A stretch of 64,000 bases of DNA from Aquila chrysaetos chrysaetos (Eukaryota > Chordata > Aves > Accipitriformes > Accipitridae), in the NCBI RefSeq assembly GCF_900496995.4, contig NC_044019.1, positions 8,529,501-8,593,500 of the forward strand. Reading direction: 5' to 3'. Shown here piece after piece: positions 47,701-60,866 of the stretch. Within the stretch, counting starts at the first letter, position 1. Every line of letters begins with the position of its first letter. The position numbers and the translations under genes were made by a program. The notes under the pieces are model-generated. The model made no database searches and was not told the origin of the DNA. It saw only the letters and a list, made by a program, of their open reading frames with translations.

Positions 47701-50700
47701 CACCCCCCTGCCACGCTTGCAGAGCCTTAACTTTTCACATAGAAATTTAAAATAGGTAAGATGAATCATAATGTAAAGTAGCTGCTTCCCTCCCACTAGG
47801 CAAGTAGCTTAGATGTTGACACCTGCATTCAAATGATGTAACTGTCACTCAGTGCTTTAAAAGATACCTCTAACAGAACAAGCTTTGTAAAGTGTTACAT
47901 AAGGGATACGTAAGCTGAGGGCTTTGTATACTGTCTTTGAACAGTTATATGCTTTACTGTTTGTAGCATTTGAGCACAGAGCTGTTCTGTTAAGCAATTT
48001 ATTATAACCAAGGCAACACAGCCATTGAATGATGCAATCTGTCACTTCGTGTTGCTTTGCCATCTCAGTGAGTGCCACAGAAATGGAAAAACACCAGAGT
48101 GATAGGATCTGTGTCTTTTATATCACTTGAAAAGTTTTTCTTACGTTCCTTTAGCAGAGCAAATGTCACCTTTGCTAATTTAACCACTCTGTGCATCAAA
48201 TTATACATAAGTTTCTAGAAGCAAGGCCAGTTGTAGCCTCTAGAACCAAAAAACCAAGAACATACCTAGGCAAACTTTACACTGAATATTGGCAAGGTTC
48301 TTCCTTTGAATTATTGCAATCCTGCTCTTGAACCCTAAGCCAAGTGAAAGGGAGTGAGGCCTTGTTAAGGATTTGACATGGGATACATTTATTGAACAAA
48401 AATGGACAATATTTACTGGTAACAGTTTTGGGGTTTTTTTTTGTTTGTTTGGGGTTTTGTTTTGTTTTCTTTGTTTGTTTTCTTTAAAAGCCTAGAAATG
48501 CAGTTAACAGCCTTTCATAGTCAGGAAGAGACCGCTGAGAAGCTAGATAGGTCTACAAGAAACTAACATACAAGCAGTACAATTCAAGTTGTTTTAATTT
48601 TAAATCCTAAAACAGAACTAGAGAGGAAAAAAAAGGTATACACCCAGAATATTAGCAACTTTTTCTACTGCCCTTTTAGCCCCAAGAAGCTGACAAAATT
48701 AAAATTTAATTGAACATTAGGATGACTAACATGGAAGAATTGTATGAAGGGAAGCTTACGCAAGGAAGGCATAAAATATATACATATATATAGAAGTGTT
48801 ACAAAAAAATTTAACTCAGGATTACCACAACAGAAACAAAACAAACTTGAAAAATAGCTTATCAAGACATCAGTCATTTTGTATATCTATTCAGTACATT
48901 TACACAGTTGGGAGTTGGAAGAATAGTGAGAGAAGGGCTTCACTCTGGATAATTCCTTATTCCTAAGAGTTTTTGGGAGACCAAAAAGTTTTCAGTGTTT
49001 GCCCTGTTCTCTTTCTCATTCCATCCCTTCTTTCTGCAAAGCTGAAGTATGCTGTTGGAAGGGGTCCTCAAGGATGGTGATGTGTAAGTGTTCCTCAAAT
49101 AATCTTCATACATATAAAAAGGCAAGAAAGGACAACTCTCAGTATTTGGGCAATTTTCCATTTCAAAAGTGATGTGAGGCAGTGCAGAGAACAGAAAGAA
49201 CTCCAGACAGACATATCTACTAATACTTAGGAAAAAAAAACCTCTTACTACCATATCAGACCAGAGAGAAGTTTTTTTAAGTTGTTCTTAGCTACAGTTC
49301 ATACTTAATGCCACTTGTGTAATGCTAAGGATTACATTATTTTATGGATTGATGAACTGCCTGACTCCTTGGAGACCAAGGCAATCAGCTAGCTCAGAAC
49401 TACTGCCCACAGCAGCACTACTTCTTAGATAAAGTTCCAAACACAGCAGATACCTCCACTCTTAAAAGTAGCGTTACACATTATTTTATGACTATCAGCA
49501 ACAATCATTGCAAAATCTTCCAATTTTGGTGAAGAATAACATATACAAACCTAAGTTTGCTTTCACCTTCAGCTGTGAAATGAAGCTTCACACCAACAGC
49601 GCTAATTCACATACATCTATGGTTTACTAATCTTCTCTTGGAGGTACAGACTTGAGGCTACAGGATGAGCTGAGCTAGGCTAATCAAATAGCTTAACCTC
49701 TCTAATATGCAAGAATAATAATTGGAGGTTTGTGCTGGGTTAGAGAGTTAGCACTGTGCCATCAGGCAGATGCTAGAGCAGTGAAGACAGGAGGGAAGGG
49801 AAGTTAAGTTTTCCCTTTCTAGACTGAGAATAATGTTACAGCTTAACAGATTTAACAGCTTACAACTTCCAGAAGCACCAGTGTTGCACTTCTTTGCTGG
49901 AACTTGCCTGACCACATGGTAAAACTAATCAAGCATTAACCTGTAGAAAGCTATACACAGTTTTGGCTGGGTTAGATTAATGTGCTCGCTACAGCTCGCT
50001 ACAGATGGGCCCAGAGCCAGAACAACAGACGAGACAGACTTGTGCAGCTAGCACAATATGACAAGAATTTATCTTCCACTTTGTGGTAGCAGCAAACTGT
50101 TAGGACTAGCTCAAGTATTATGGCACCAAAGCTCCATCTTCATCCACTATGTAAGACATTCATCCACACTAATAAGAATCTCAAAAGCATCCTCACTTTC
50201 ACATGCTGTTCACAGCTGTCAACTGGTCTTTTCCTCTGTCTAAACCAGAACACTTTCAATCTGGATCACTTATGCTGGTTCACTCTGACACTGCATAAAG
50301 CAAGATACAGAGCAGAATAATGGGAATGGGTGACTGGCAGCAAGCAGGATAGCACTGGACAGCATTGCTTGCTCACAGCGTCTGTTAAAGGGCAGTCAGG
50401 GGCTAGCAGAAAATGTTTCATCAATGTACTGCTACTCTAAAAATCAAGAAGGACGTGATCCAGAAAATCCTGCAGGAAACAGTTTTATTTAAGGATCCTA
50501 CAGGTGAGTGGAACATTTCCAAGTACATATGCTAGGGCTTGTCTGTTGCACCAAATCCGTAACAGCACAAAGAGAAGCTGACCTGCAAACGACACTGTAC
50601 CAGGGGGTCTCTGTTCTTCTTACTCCCTGCTCTCCTCTCAAAGATTTTCAGCAAATGTTTTAGTCACCACTCAGTTCTGGTCTATCAAATTACGTAATGC

Positions 50701-53700
50701 ATCAGAAGTACACTATGAAAACTGATTAAAGCTTAAATCATTTATTGACTTGAAACACCATTATGCAGGCTTATGATTAAATACAGACAACAAAAAGCTA
50801 CATTTTATTATTAACAATCAAAATGCAAAAGGTGTCAATGACATTGCTAGAAAAATTGTAAGAGTCCAAATCATCAGTAGATCAAGCATCACAGAGTAAA
50901 ATAACCTCTCAACTACAATCCTGTCTTTTTGAACCAGACAGGACCTTCTTTGAAGTGAATTAAGCAATTGCTGCCCCTTAAAACCAGCAGCTGGTCACAG
51001 AAAGGAGTATGTCTCCGTTTATGTATCCAATTTAACTAAGTATTTTAAGTATATATTTATGCTGTACTTAAGCCTATATAATGGCTAGCAAGCAACCTCT
51101 AGCATGTGATTCCTCCACATGAATTTTAGCTGTAGGATAAGGTTAAATATGCATATTACACCATCTTAACATTTCCTGTCCTTCCAGTCAGCTCTGACAT
51201 TTGTCACGCTTTTGACTGACCTCAATTTACTAATGCAGAGAAAGCAACATTACCTTATGCCTTTTCTAGGGTACTGATTCAAATCAGCTCTGCAATGATT
51301 TCAGTGATCACCACAGTTTGTATGGGGCAGAAGCCTCCTCATTTTTGTAAGTCATAATATCCACTACATCTGTAATGTGTAATCTCATGCCTCATCAGTT
51401 AAGCTGGCTGATCTGACAAAAGTAATCCTCCAAATTAAAAGTTTTATGTCATATCAACCACTTGAATTCATCTACCTTGTGGCTAAACAATCACTAGATC
51501 TGTGTCTGCCACAAGGAAAGTCAGTGGAGGTCAATAAAAAAGGCCACTCCATCAAACAGCAGTTCACCATTAGACCAGCAAGGCATCCTTATCTTCAAGC
51601 AACAGTACTTTTTAAACAGACTTAGAGGTACAGTCTCAAAGTGAGAAAGTAATCTGATGGTCAAGAAGTATTACACCAGTTTCACAAGACAGGAATCCAT
51701 CAGAAGGTCAACTTCTTCAATCTGGGCTCCAGCATCCTGGAAGCTTTGCTTTTCAGTGGGTCCAGACCGCATCAGTTGTGTGGAATTCTGTTGTACAAGG
51801 AGTGCTATGTACGGTACTAGAATTTGAATTTATGCACCTATACAATTTCAGGGTTAGACAGAAGACTTAATTCTCTTGTCTTGTCCCTGGGGGAAGGCAG
51901 CTGGAAATTGAGGAGTTTGTCCAGACAGCAGCAGAGGGGGCAACTGTGGCATGCATGGACATAGCAGCACAGTTTGAGCCAGCACCTTTCATTTGAATGA
52001 CCACTAACAACAGTGTGGACATAATGACATGACTTCAGCATGAGTGACACAAGCCTGCTAACACCTTCTCTAAGCAGGAACATACTTGTGTTCTAGACTG
52101 TGCTAACATTTGTATCTTCAAGCCTTCACTGCTTGTCACCTAGGCTAGCCAATTTTAAAGCTGACGTGGAAGTACCTACTCATGTTACAGTTGCACCATG
52201 TTTTGTGTAGACTTAGCCTTAGGCAGGCCCCATCATGGGCCAGACTAGGATGGAGATGAGAAATCTACAGCTCTAATTGGTATCTCCAGACTCAGTCAGG
52301 AGAAAATGTAGATTGGAGTTACAGGACCTGAAAGTTTCATTCAAATTCTAATTCATTGCAGTTCAGACTTCATACTGCAAGTGAAAAATCTACCCACAGT
52401 TGTTGTCAGAAAAAAGAGATGTTATTCTGTAACAATAAATGCTACATCAGTGAAGTCTGTTCTCCAGTCCCAATAGTTTCAAAGTCTCAGCTACACATAA
52501 AGTCCAACTCTCTTCATTTTCACCCTAGGGATACAGCTTTTAGAACTGCTTAACAAGTCTCCTTGGACAACAGCAAATTATTTAGTTCACCCTGAAAGAA
52601 TGTTAGCTGTTGGGTTTTGTTTGGTTGGTTAGTTGGTTTTGTTTTTTTCTTTAAAAAGAGACCAAGGGATGGACTTCAGCCTTGTATCTCTTTGGACATG
52701 GCTCTAATGACACATTTTGGTAGTGAAAAACAGTCAGCCTCTAGAACTTCCAAGCATGGTGGACTCTCCCCTTTGACTCTTCCACAAGTTCATTTCTCTC
52801 TACAAGGTATGCTTTTGCTCAAAAAGACATTTCTGGCCTGAAACAGAAGCAATATGTAAATACTTCTGGCCTTTTTTGTACAGATGATTGGACCAGGCTA
52901 ATCATCCTGCTGACACTTAAGTGCTATGAAAACTTTTCTTAATGGCATTAAAATGTGGAGTGAGTAAATGAACAACGCCACAGCTGACAGAATCCAAATT
53001 CCCAAGATATACTTGAGATGTCTGGTAATGTAAAACTTTATCCAGACCAGTGTTTAAACAGGAGAAAACTACACATTTAGCCATGTCTTGAAAGCCAAAA
53101 TTACAAACCCATTTTGTAAGGGGCAGAAAACAGCTTCCCTACTTTGGCTCTAACAGTTTGCCACTGCTGAAACAGAGATGCAAAAAGTTTTGTATCTCCA
53201 GCCAGTTAAGACGACAGACAAGTTTTATAGTCACAATTTGGCCAAGATCTAGTACTGCAATTCTCAGAGTTATAGAAAATACAAAAATATAAAAAGGCTT
53301 TCAGGGGGTGGTGGTGAAGTTAAAGGGTGCTGCCTCTGCACATTCCTACTACTTACATCTCTGTGGAAGAAGTGAAAAAAGGCAAACTCTCAGGGGTCTA
53401 AGAATTCTAGAGGGAAGAACTGAATTACAACACACTTTGTGGAACCACAAAGCTTAGGGGTTTAATATAAACCCAGACAGCACTGATCCAGCACTACTTA
53501 CAGAGCTACCATATTGCTGAAGCATTACTGTTAATGCCAACAATGTAAGTGCTGTTTCATTTTTAAATGATTTAAACATTACTTTTGTCTAACTGCTCTA
53601 TTACTGTAGCAAGATGAGGCCTTTTTTATTTTGTCACAAGTTATCTAGAAGGTACTTCAGTCTGATGTACTTCTCAAGTTAAAGATATATCCACATTCTC

Positions 53701-56700
53701 TACATATTTTTGTACAATATTAGCTCAGTTCTCTTGCACTGAAGCCAGTGAGGAAGTTAGGAGTAGCAGTAATACTTATTACTTACCAAGAGCAATACAC
53801 ATTTGCCGTTTGAAGCTGATGAGTAAGGTATGTTGTACAAAGAATAAATGCAGTGTTTTCTTGTCCCTCAGATTCCAGATTACATATGATGTCCAGTACT
53901 TCTTTGCAATCCACCTTTGCAATCTTAAAGAAAAAAAAAGAAAATTAAAAGAAAAGGCACTTTATTCTCAGCATGTTTACAAAAGAAATGCATGTTTACT
54001 GTATCAAAGGAAATGGTCTCAAAACACATGAACAAAACACTATGTCTGCTTTTAATACCCAGAGTTCATACCACACCTTTCAGCTACAGAATGGCATGAG
54101 AAGTTCACATATGTTAGTTCTGATCCTTTCTTGGTATTAGTTTTCTTTGGGACCACCTTCCATTTTGGGCAGCTTAGCAAAATACTTATATACAGGCAAC
54201 AGTCTCTCTAAAACTTCCCATTCCATCTCTGCAGTTGCAGGCATCCCTGTTCTCCTCTTGAAAATTGAAACCCATGTCCAAAAAAGTCAAGAGATGTGAA
54301 AAAGCCAGTTTCTTGTCCTCTTTGTCCTAAGTGCTGATTCTGAACAATCACGCTCCAAAGCATGATGTTAAAAATAGAAGTGTTTAGAGTAGAGACAAAT
54401 CCCATGGAAGTTCTGGAAAGCATACTTAAAGGTAGTACCATGTATCAAAACAGGGCATTAGCTTGGTTATAAGCCAATTATTTTAGACCACAAACAGTAA
54501 ATATGAAGTGCTTTTACTATTAAGACACTATTTTTAATACATTTTTTCCACCAGATCTATTCCATTTCACAGAATAGGCTGTATTCAAGCAACATCTACT
54601 TTAATCAGCTGTTGCTACTATAAACAATTCAAACCTCTTGTTAATCATGAAAAATAATGATAAATTTTAACTTCCCATTGTTCTTTCTATACCAAACTAA
54701 TTTTCACAGACATCTCATTCAGCAGGAAGAGCAGAAGCTGGATATTACCCCGGTTTTCCATACACACTTGACAATGGAGTTCATTGAGCAATGTCAGCAT
54801 TTTCTAGGGTCCACTGACTTTTGATGTTCAACTTGAGACCCATGACTGACCTTTTCCAGCAGACATTTTTAGAGCAATTCAAAGCTGAAAGTTCTTGCAG
54901 ATGTGTCAGTTCTGCATTTGAAGAAGACTAAAATGTAGCAGATCATTTTGGTCAGGGGTTTTGTTACTGACTCACCTCTGGCAAGACAGAAACCTCAAGA
55001 ACTGATTTAAGTGACAATGCTTTGCTAACTAAGGGGACAGACATCATTCCTCCTTGCATGCCAGAGATCATAAGCACTTACAATGTCTGCAAATCAAGTG
55101 CCACCTCCATCAGGTTGCGGAAGATGGAAAAGCAAGCCCATACCAATGGCCACATGAAAGAATTTTGAAGGTGTTCATCACTGCACAGGAGAGAACAGTG
55201 CTGTTCTAGCTTACAGATAAAAAAAAAAAAAACCAACAAAAAAGGATACTGCTGCATATCACCTCCCTCCAACACCCTTTGCCAGCAGTACCTTTCTTAT
55301 GTTCTCATCTACCTTCAGTACTTACAGGCACACAGGCTTTCAGCTTATGTGGGAAGTCTAGCTGAATACATGTCTGATAGCTCCAGTCTTTTCACAGTAT
55401 TCTACCACCTCTCTCCACTCATTTATTCCTATTCTTTATAGATTACAATTTCCATCAGCACATTTTATAAAGCAAATTAGGAAAACAAAGCTAAGTGACC
55501 CAAACATTTGTCTTTGATAATTTCCACAATTACACACTACCATCTCCTCAATACTGCAGCAAATATTCTTAAGTAACACAAGAGGCTGCCTGCAATGGTT
55601 TGATACAAGCCTGATCTTCCAGGTCTTGGTTTTTAGAAAACCAAAAATTGTCAGTGCATGTAAATATGGGATGTGTTTCCTCCACAGATCTAAAGACAAC
55701 ACGGCAGCCTGTGATCTACTTGGCCAGGCATCACCTGACAGAGACCATGCTCAGCTTCCCAGTTCCATTAAAGGAACAATCACTGAACAACACTATCACT
55801 GTTTCAAAAACTACAAACTTAAAACCTACTTACCAGGGTTTCTTAGGCTACAGAATGAAAAAAACCCACATTTTTAATAGCCATCAGTTACTCCTCACTC
55901 AGACTTACACTGTAACAAGACCTTGAACTTCTGCTGTGCTGGACCAGCAGGAACAGCACAAACATCAGCTCCAGCAACAGGCATGTCTGTGGTGCTGTGT
56001 GACAACAGGCTGCTCGAAGCACATTGGATTCACTCTCCTTCTCACATAGAAATCTGATTCTTTTTGGCCGAACTCACTCATATTCAGGACATTAACTACT
56101 GTGTAAGCAACAAGGCAATTTGTTTTCAAGTCCTGTTTATTTCAAACTTTGTCAATGAATCCATCTCATTTCAGACCTTGGGTTTTTTTTTTTGTCATTT
56201 GGTTTCTTGTTGTTGTTTTTTTTGTTTGTTTTAAATAATATTTAGGACAAAAAGTCCAAATGCACAGCTTGAAATCACCCAACAATATCCAGTCAGTCAC
56301 TTAAGTGACAAACCTGACACTTAGTAAATTAAAGTGTCTTTACTAAACCTGGAATGCTGACCAGTGCTTCTGTTATTGTTAGAAACCCAACAAGACCAAC
56401 AGCTGAATGAAATTTCAGAGACTACAAAATGAACAGTACTAAGATATTTTAAATCAGAATTATTGAGAAATGCTGCCATCCTCCCCACATTCTGTTAACA
56501 AGAAGGATGCCAGTTTACTCCTCAAAATTATTTCATGGAACATATAAGCATGTAAGATTTATCTTGTCTTTGTCTTCCATGTCATTGTAGTTTGAAGAAA
56601 ACCATGTCATTGTAGTTTGAAGAAAAAGTTTTAACATTACAAAGATATTTAATTTCTTGTGTCGTCATAAAAATTGCCTACCACTAACCTAAGCCTTCTA

Positions 56701-59700
56701 CCAGTTTTTTAGTAGGACATCATGTTAATACTCCTTAAAGAAGGGGCACCCAACCTGTTTATCTACGGAGACTTACCCTCCTTTCAGGAGCTAGATATAC
56801 CATGAACCAACTAAAGGCAATTTACTTTCAGCTCAGAGACTGTAAATTCTCCCTAGCTGAGTTGGGACAACATACTCTTGAGTCTGTAAATGCAGGCTAC
56901 TCTTCTGCAGCATATTACCCTATTTACATTAAATAATGCTGCTACAGCTGCAAGAATTTGGGAGCTGCTGCCTCAAAATTTAATAAAAGAACATGTTTTA
57001 TATCAAAAGTATTTCACGAAGCATAGACAGTTTGCAGGGCAAGGAAGACTTAGGTTAAGTTCTTGTAATCTTCCAATCAAATTAGAAATTACAGAGGGAA
57101 GAGAACACTTGGTTTAACTTAACAATGGAAACAACACAGTAACTAAGAATATTTTTGCAAGCAAACTCATGACAAGCAACTATCCTTTCCCAGTGTTTTA
57201 ACAAGCTTCATTGTCTTTTCCTCTTGCTCTTTTAAGCATACAACCCAGGAACAATTCCTTATTCTGCAGACAGTGTCTAGAGAGGGCCTCCAAAAGATGA
57301 CTATTCTTAAGCTTCCCAGTTGAATTTTTTATGAATGGGATAATGAATGGCATTTGCTTAAATTCATACCTCCTCAAGTGCTCTAGTCTCAGATTTTTGA
57401 ATGGCCTTTCACAAAGAAAGTCCAGACTCAAAAACCCCTACTTTGATGACAAGAGATGGCTATATGGAGCTCAAATGCAACCTAGAAAACAATCACACTG
57501 ACACTGTACAGAGGTGACCAGTTACGATTAAACCAATCAATCTGGCTTTGATTTTAACTGGTTGGTTCATTTTAAAACCCTGTTTTATTGCTACATGTGG
57601 CTAGCACTTGCCTTGCAGAGAAAGCCATCTTAGATTATGGAACATTTGGGGCTTCATGCTTTTTGCAATAGTAAAGAGTGTTATTAACTACTTGTTAACT
57701 ACTGTGTAGGAGAACCTCCTTCCTTAGCATTTTAATTGATTCAATAAAATTGACAAATTCAAGCCAATCATTGGAATCAGTAAGCCAGACAGCAATTCTT
57801 AGTTCTGTTACTTTCTATGTTTCTCACTGAGCAGCATGAGATTCGTGTGAACAAATAATTACATAATCACATTATTTGTTATATGTGTGCTTTAGGATCA
57901 ATTCAAGGTACCAGAAGGTACCAGAAATGCAAGGGACAACTTTATATATATAGTGTATACACACACACAGAGTTACAACCATATATACACACATGCATAT
58001 ATGTAGGTACATACATATATATACACATGTATATATGTGTGTTATTGCCTATAATAGAGATAGAAGTAGTTCAGCAGCTTTAACTTTTAGGAGCTCAGCA
58101 ATTTAACTTCCAAGCCTGACCTAGCCATTCCAATCACTTCCAGTTCCTGGAAAGGGATAACCATATATTGTCTAATCTTCCAAAACAAATTCTTCCTCTT
58201 CAATCCCCCGCAAGCTACCTTCACTCATATTCACCCTTTTTGTAACATTTATTTTCTTAGCTAAGCCCTGTTCCTCCATCTACCCCATCCTACTCTGAAC
58301 TTCAACTTTCACTTAAACCTTGTGTCTTTTATTACAGTTAATACCCTCTTCCCCCTGCTGAGTTTTCGGTCATTGCCATCTCTTGTTCTCAAACAGTGCC
58401 ATTCTTTGAGCTCTTCATCTTTCTTTTTTTTTTTTCCCCACCTCTTTTCCCCCCTTGACATAGACCTCATAACCTTCTCCCTGAGGAAGACGATAGGTAA
58501 TATGATGATATAACACAATTCTTGCCTTCTGAAAACAAAGCTGGAAACAAACATGTTTTAGAAGTCTCAGATTTCAGCAATTCTGTAAAGAGTGCCAACT
58601 ACACAATACCTGTGACCAATCATGCAAAGAAACATTACATGGAAATCCTTGTATTGATAATTATTTACGTCAACTTTCTGGGACTGTAACACCACTGACT
58701 TCACACTTTTCACAGTGTGGGCTACAGGTTCAGTTAAGTCAATAAACCATGCTGTCTTAAGATACTGCTTTGATGCTTAGTAGCTTCATTTTCCCATAAA
58801 AGGTTTAATTAAGTGATTACCATAATTTGATTCAATTCATCAATCTGTGTTGTAGCTTGCATACTTGACTGGCAAGTAAAGTTCTCTGAGTATCTAGGTA
58901 AAACAGACACCACAACTCTTAAATGAAACTAAGAAGTGAACACAATTTAATGTGGTTTCTATGCCATTCATCATTAGTAGCCAAACCAATCAAAGAACAT
59001 GTTGCAAGTTACCCATATAACCCCAACGCCTCCAGTAAGCAGATTGTGTCTGCAGTGAGCTGTTAAATGCATTCATTGCTCCTAGAGTACAGCAAACTGA
59101 GGGGAATCTGGCTCAAACTGAAAGAGACTGTCTGAGGGTACACTTATCCAAATACATATTTTTCAAAATAAGTATTTTTAAAGGAGTGCTTTTTAAATAG
59201 TTTACATGTATCACAAGAACACTCCAAACAAGTCTGCTACTCACTCAGGAAGTCCAGACATCAGAGATGCATTTTTCTTTTTGTATGTGAAGCTTCCCCC
59301 AGTTTCACAGAGGCTTACTGAAAATGTGCCAAGTCTCACATTTAAGACTACACCAAAACCATATAACTCTAACAAGAACAGCAAGATTCATAAAATAACA
59401 GATGTGTGAGATCAAGATGCAACAGGAGCAAGAGTTGTATGATCGCTGTTATGATTGCAATGTGTTAACACATATCATTACTATGACTGATACTGTAAGA
59501 GGAAGACTAACTGCTAAAAATTAATTTAGAGTTCTGGAGCAACAACCCTAAAGGGGTTTTTGTTTGGTTGGTTATGTTTTTGTTTTGTTTTTTTAAACCC
59601 TTCTTTCCTAGGTCAGAATGACTAGAAGAGAAGTAACTGCACTAGTACTAGTATTTGAATCAGAAAAGACAGCTTTCCAATTATATTTTGCTTACAAGGG

Positions 59701-60145
59701 GAACTGAAGTTACAAGTTTTATTTTAAACTTTCAAACACATCTAACTTCAAATGCAAGCATATAATACATACTTATCTACATCAGCAGTTAATACTTTCC
59801 TACTGCAGTCTGCAATAGGTCATTTATCTTTTGGAACTCCACTGCAATAGTTTCACTCTTCAGCTTCAGTTCTTAGTATTGCAGAAATAAATTCTAAAAT
59901 GCTTGATAAATATACATTAAAAAGGGACTATAGATTACTAACCTCCTTAATGGAGTCTTCATTAGGCAGCATAGAACACACACATGTGATGTAGGCTTGG
60001 CGAAAAGATGAAACATTTGCAATTTCTGGAGAATCTGCACACAATTTTGACAAGAAAGTAGCTTGTGGGATGCAGTTGGACTTCATCAAATGTTTTATTC
60101 GCATCTGCAGAAAGGAAGGCCCTTCTCGTGTAATCAATTTATTAG
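40013..60145 (-). CDS. RLF: RLF, zinc finger protein Rlf (rearranged L-myc fusion), 3' part: last four coding exons
   Basis: RLF is a large nuclear C2H2 protein of the ZNF292/RLF family, implicated in transcriptional activation and epigenetic regulation, and named from its fusion with L-MYC. The exons here are 60145..59943, 53923..53787, 47396..47255 and 44758..40013, joined in frame with consensus splice sites; about 1,741 residues are present against 1,914 in the human protein. The missing N-terminal exons lie off the right edge. Recognition rests on near-identity in EGPSFLQMRIKHL, KVDCKEVLDIICNLESEG, ELTLFWSKLQRRIDPSLD, KPIGSSERYQRWLQYKFFC and the C-terminus ERSKFSTPLIDLFPTKK. The N-terminal region is helical and finger-free, and the terminal exon holds all zinc fingers. 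The assignment is near certain. Confidence 0.97.
44759..47254 (-). other. RLF: RLF intron before the terminal exon
   Basis: AT-rich. It contains one member (46891-46972) of a diverged pair of direct repeats; otherwise I see no named repeat or gene. Confidence 0.7.
46891..47602 (+). repeat. Pair of diverged direct repeats flanking an RLF exon
   Basis: Copies at about 46891-46972 and 47521-47602 share GAGATGCTG(C/A)AGA, CTTCTAAACA/CTCCTAAACAA, GCATCA and AAAACACAG in the same order and spacing. They are about 80 bases each, roughly three quarters identical by eye, 630 bases apart, one on each side of the exon at 47255-47396. No repeat family is recognised. Confidence 0.6.
47255..47396 (-). CDS. 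RLF: RLF internal coding exon (third from the end in this window)
   Basis: The exon is 142 bases. It completes the split Trp codon and reads ELTLFWSKLQRRIDPSLDSF to FFLIRVIQSE, ending in phase 0 with donor GTAAGT. Acceptor is CCTGCAG-like (TTTGCAG). It matches the human ELTLFWSKLQRRIDPSLDTF block. Diverged direct repeats lie on both sides of this exon. Confidence 0.96.
47397..53786 (-). other. RLF: RLF intron between exons 53787 and 47396
   Basis: This 6.4 kb intron has no CR1. It holds the second repeat copy (47521-47602), a T/G-rich low-complexity tract at 48426-48487, a short TA run near 48780, a small GCTCGCTACA tandem at 49984-50003 and another TTTGG-rich tract near 52611-52655. No gene is seen. 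Confidence 0.65.
48426..48487. repeat. T/G-rich low-complexity tract
   Basis: The plus strand is a run of GGGGTTTTT, TTTGTTTG and TTTTGTTTTC motifs, poly-purine-like A/C on the RLF sense strand. A low-complexity intronic tract. Confidence 0.8.
53787..53923 (-). CDS. RLF: RLF internal coding exon
   Basis: The exon is 137 bases, IAKVDCKEVLDIICNLESEG to TAFILCTTYLTHQLQTANVY then CS and the first two bases of Trp. The acceptor is TTCTTTAAG and the donor G|GTAAGT. It is almost identical to human, with changes at Gln-Glu and Thr-His. Confidence 0.97.
56577..56626. repeat. 25-base perfect tandem duplication
   Basis: Two adjacent copies of a unit starting CCATGTCATTGTAGTTTG, at 56577-56601 and 56602-56626, are identical, which suggests a recent event. 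Confidence 0.9.
57941..58043. repeat. TA/CA microsatellite
   Basis: An imperfect alternating purine-pyrimidine tract of TATATA, CACACACA and TATGTGTG blocks about 100 bases long. Likely length-variable. Confidence 0.85.
59943..60145 (-). CDS. RLF: RLF internal coding exon, most upstream one clearly seen
   Basis: The exon is 203 bases, entering in phase 1 (two bases complete the first codon), then NKLITREGPSFLQMRIKHLM, KSNCIPQATFLSKLCADSPE and YITCVCSMLPNEDSIKE; donor GTTAGT. It matches human NKLIAQEGPSFLQMRIKHLL. An upstream exon must supply one base of the first codon. Confidence 0.97.
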
Positions 60146-60866
60146 CTAGGAAAAGAAAAAAGCCTTTGAGAATACACGAATTTACAGCTGACACTTAACT
60201 CAAATTGTCTCACTGCATTCACACTTTATTTTATTACAAACTTATGTAAGTATGGTCAGCTTTCTTAGAAACTCTAGGTGTGATAAAAAGTGACAGCAAT
60301 AAATGGAATATTTTATCCCAAACAAATTCAGACCAACTGTGTAGGGAGAGAATGCTGGGCTATAGAAAACAGATACCCCTCCACAACCAAAAGATAGCAC
60401 CCACTGACATAATAGGGAAGTATGCCACAGCAGTGGCTAAAGGACACTGATTAGACCATATAGTTTTTTGAACAAGATACCAGTAGTTTAGCTGAGATTT
60501 GAAATCTTCAGCTTTTAATTGTAGCTTCATATTTCAAAGAAACCAAAATATTTCAAACAAAGCATTATGTACTTTTCAACCAGAGATTTTTCCACCCAAG
60601 TTGTTAAAGACCCACATAATGCCAAAATATACAAAATGAAGTTGAGGGTGAAAATGCTATCTTTGTGGCACTTTGGAAGAATTGTGTTTAAGACATGCTA
60701 GGCTTATGCTCTAGATCAACCAAATGCAACTAATCATTATGAGACTTGATGAACTAATTCCATAGTAAAAATGTAACTTCAAATTATTTTTTGCAATAGT
60801 CAGCAAAATTTACTTAATCTGATTAAAAACCTCACAGATTTAGTTTGATTCTCTTCCCAAGTACTT

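Larger units (their letters stand above)
53924..59942 (-). other. RLF: RLF intron between exons 59943 and 53923
   Basis: This six-kilobase intron has a poly(A) run at 55219-55231, a T/G-rich tract at 56180-56235, a 25-base tandem duplication at 56577-56626, a TA/CA microsatellite at 57941-58043 and another T/G-rich tract at 59555-59595. No gene is recognised. Confidence 0.65.
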
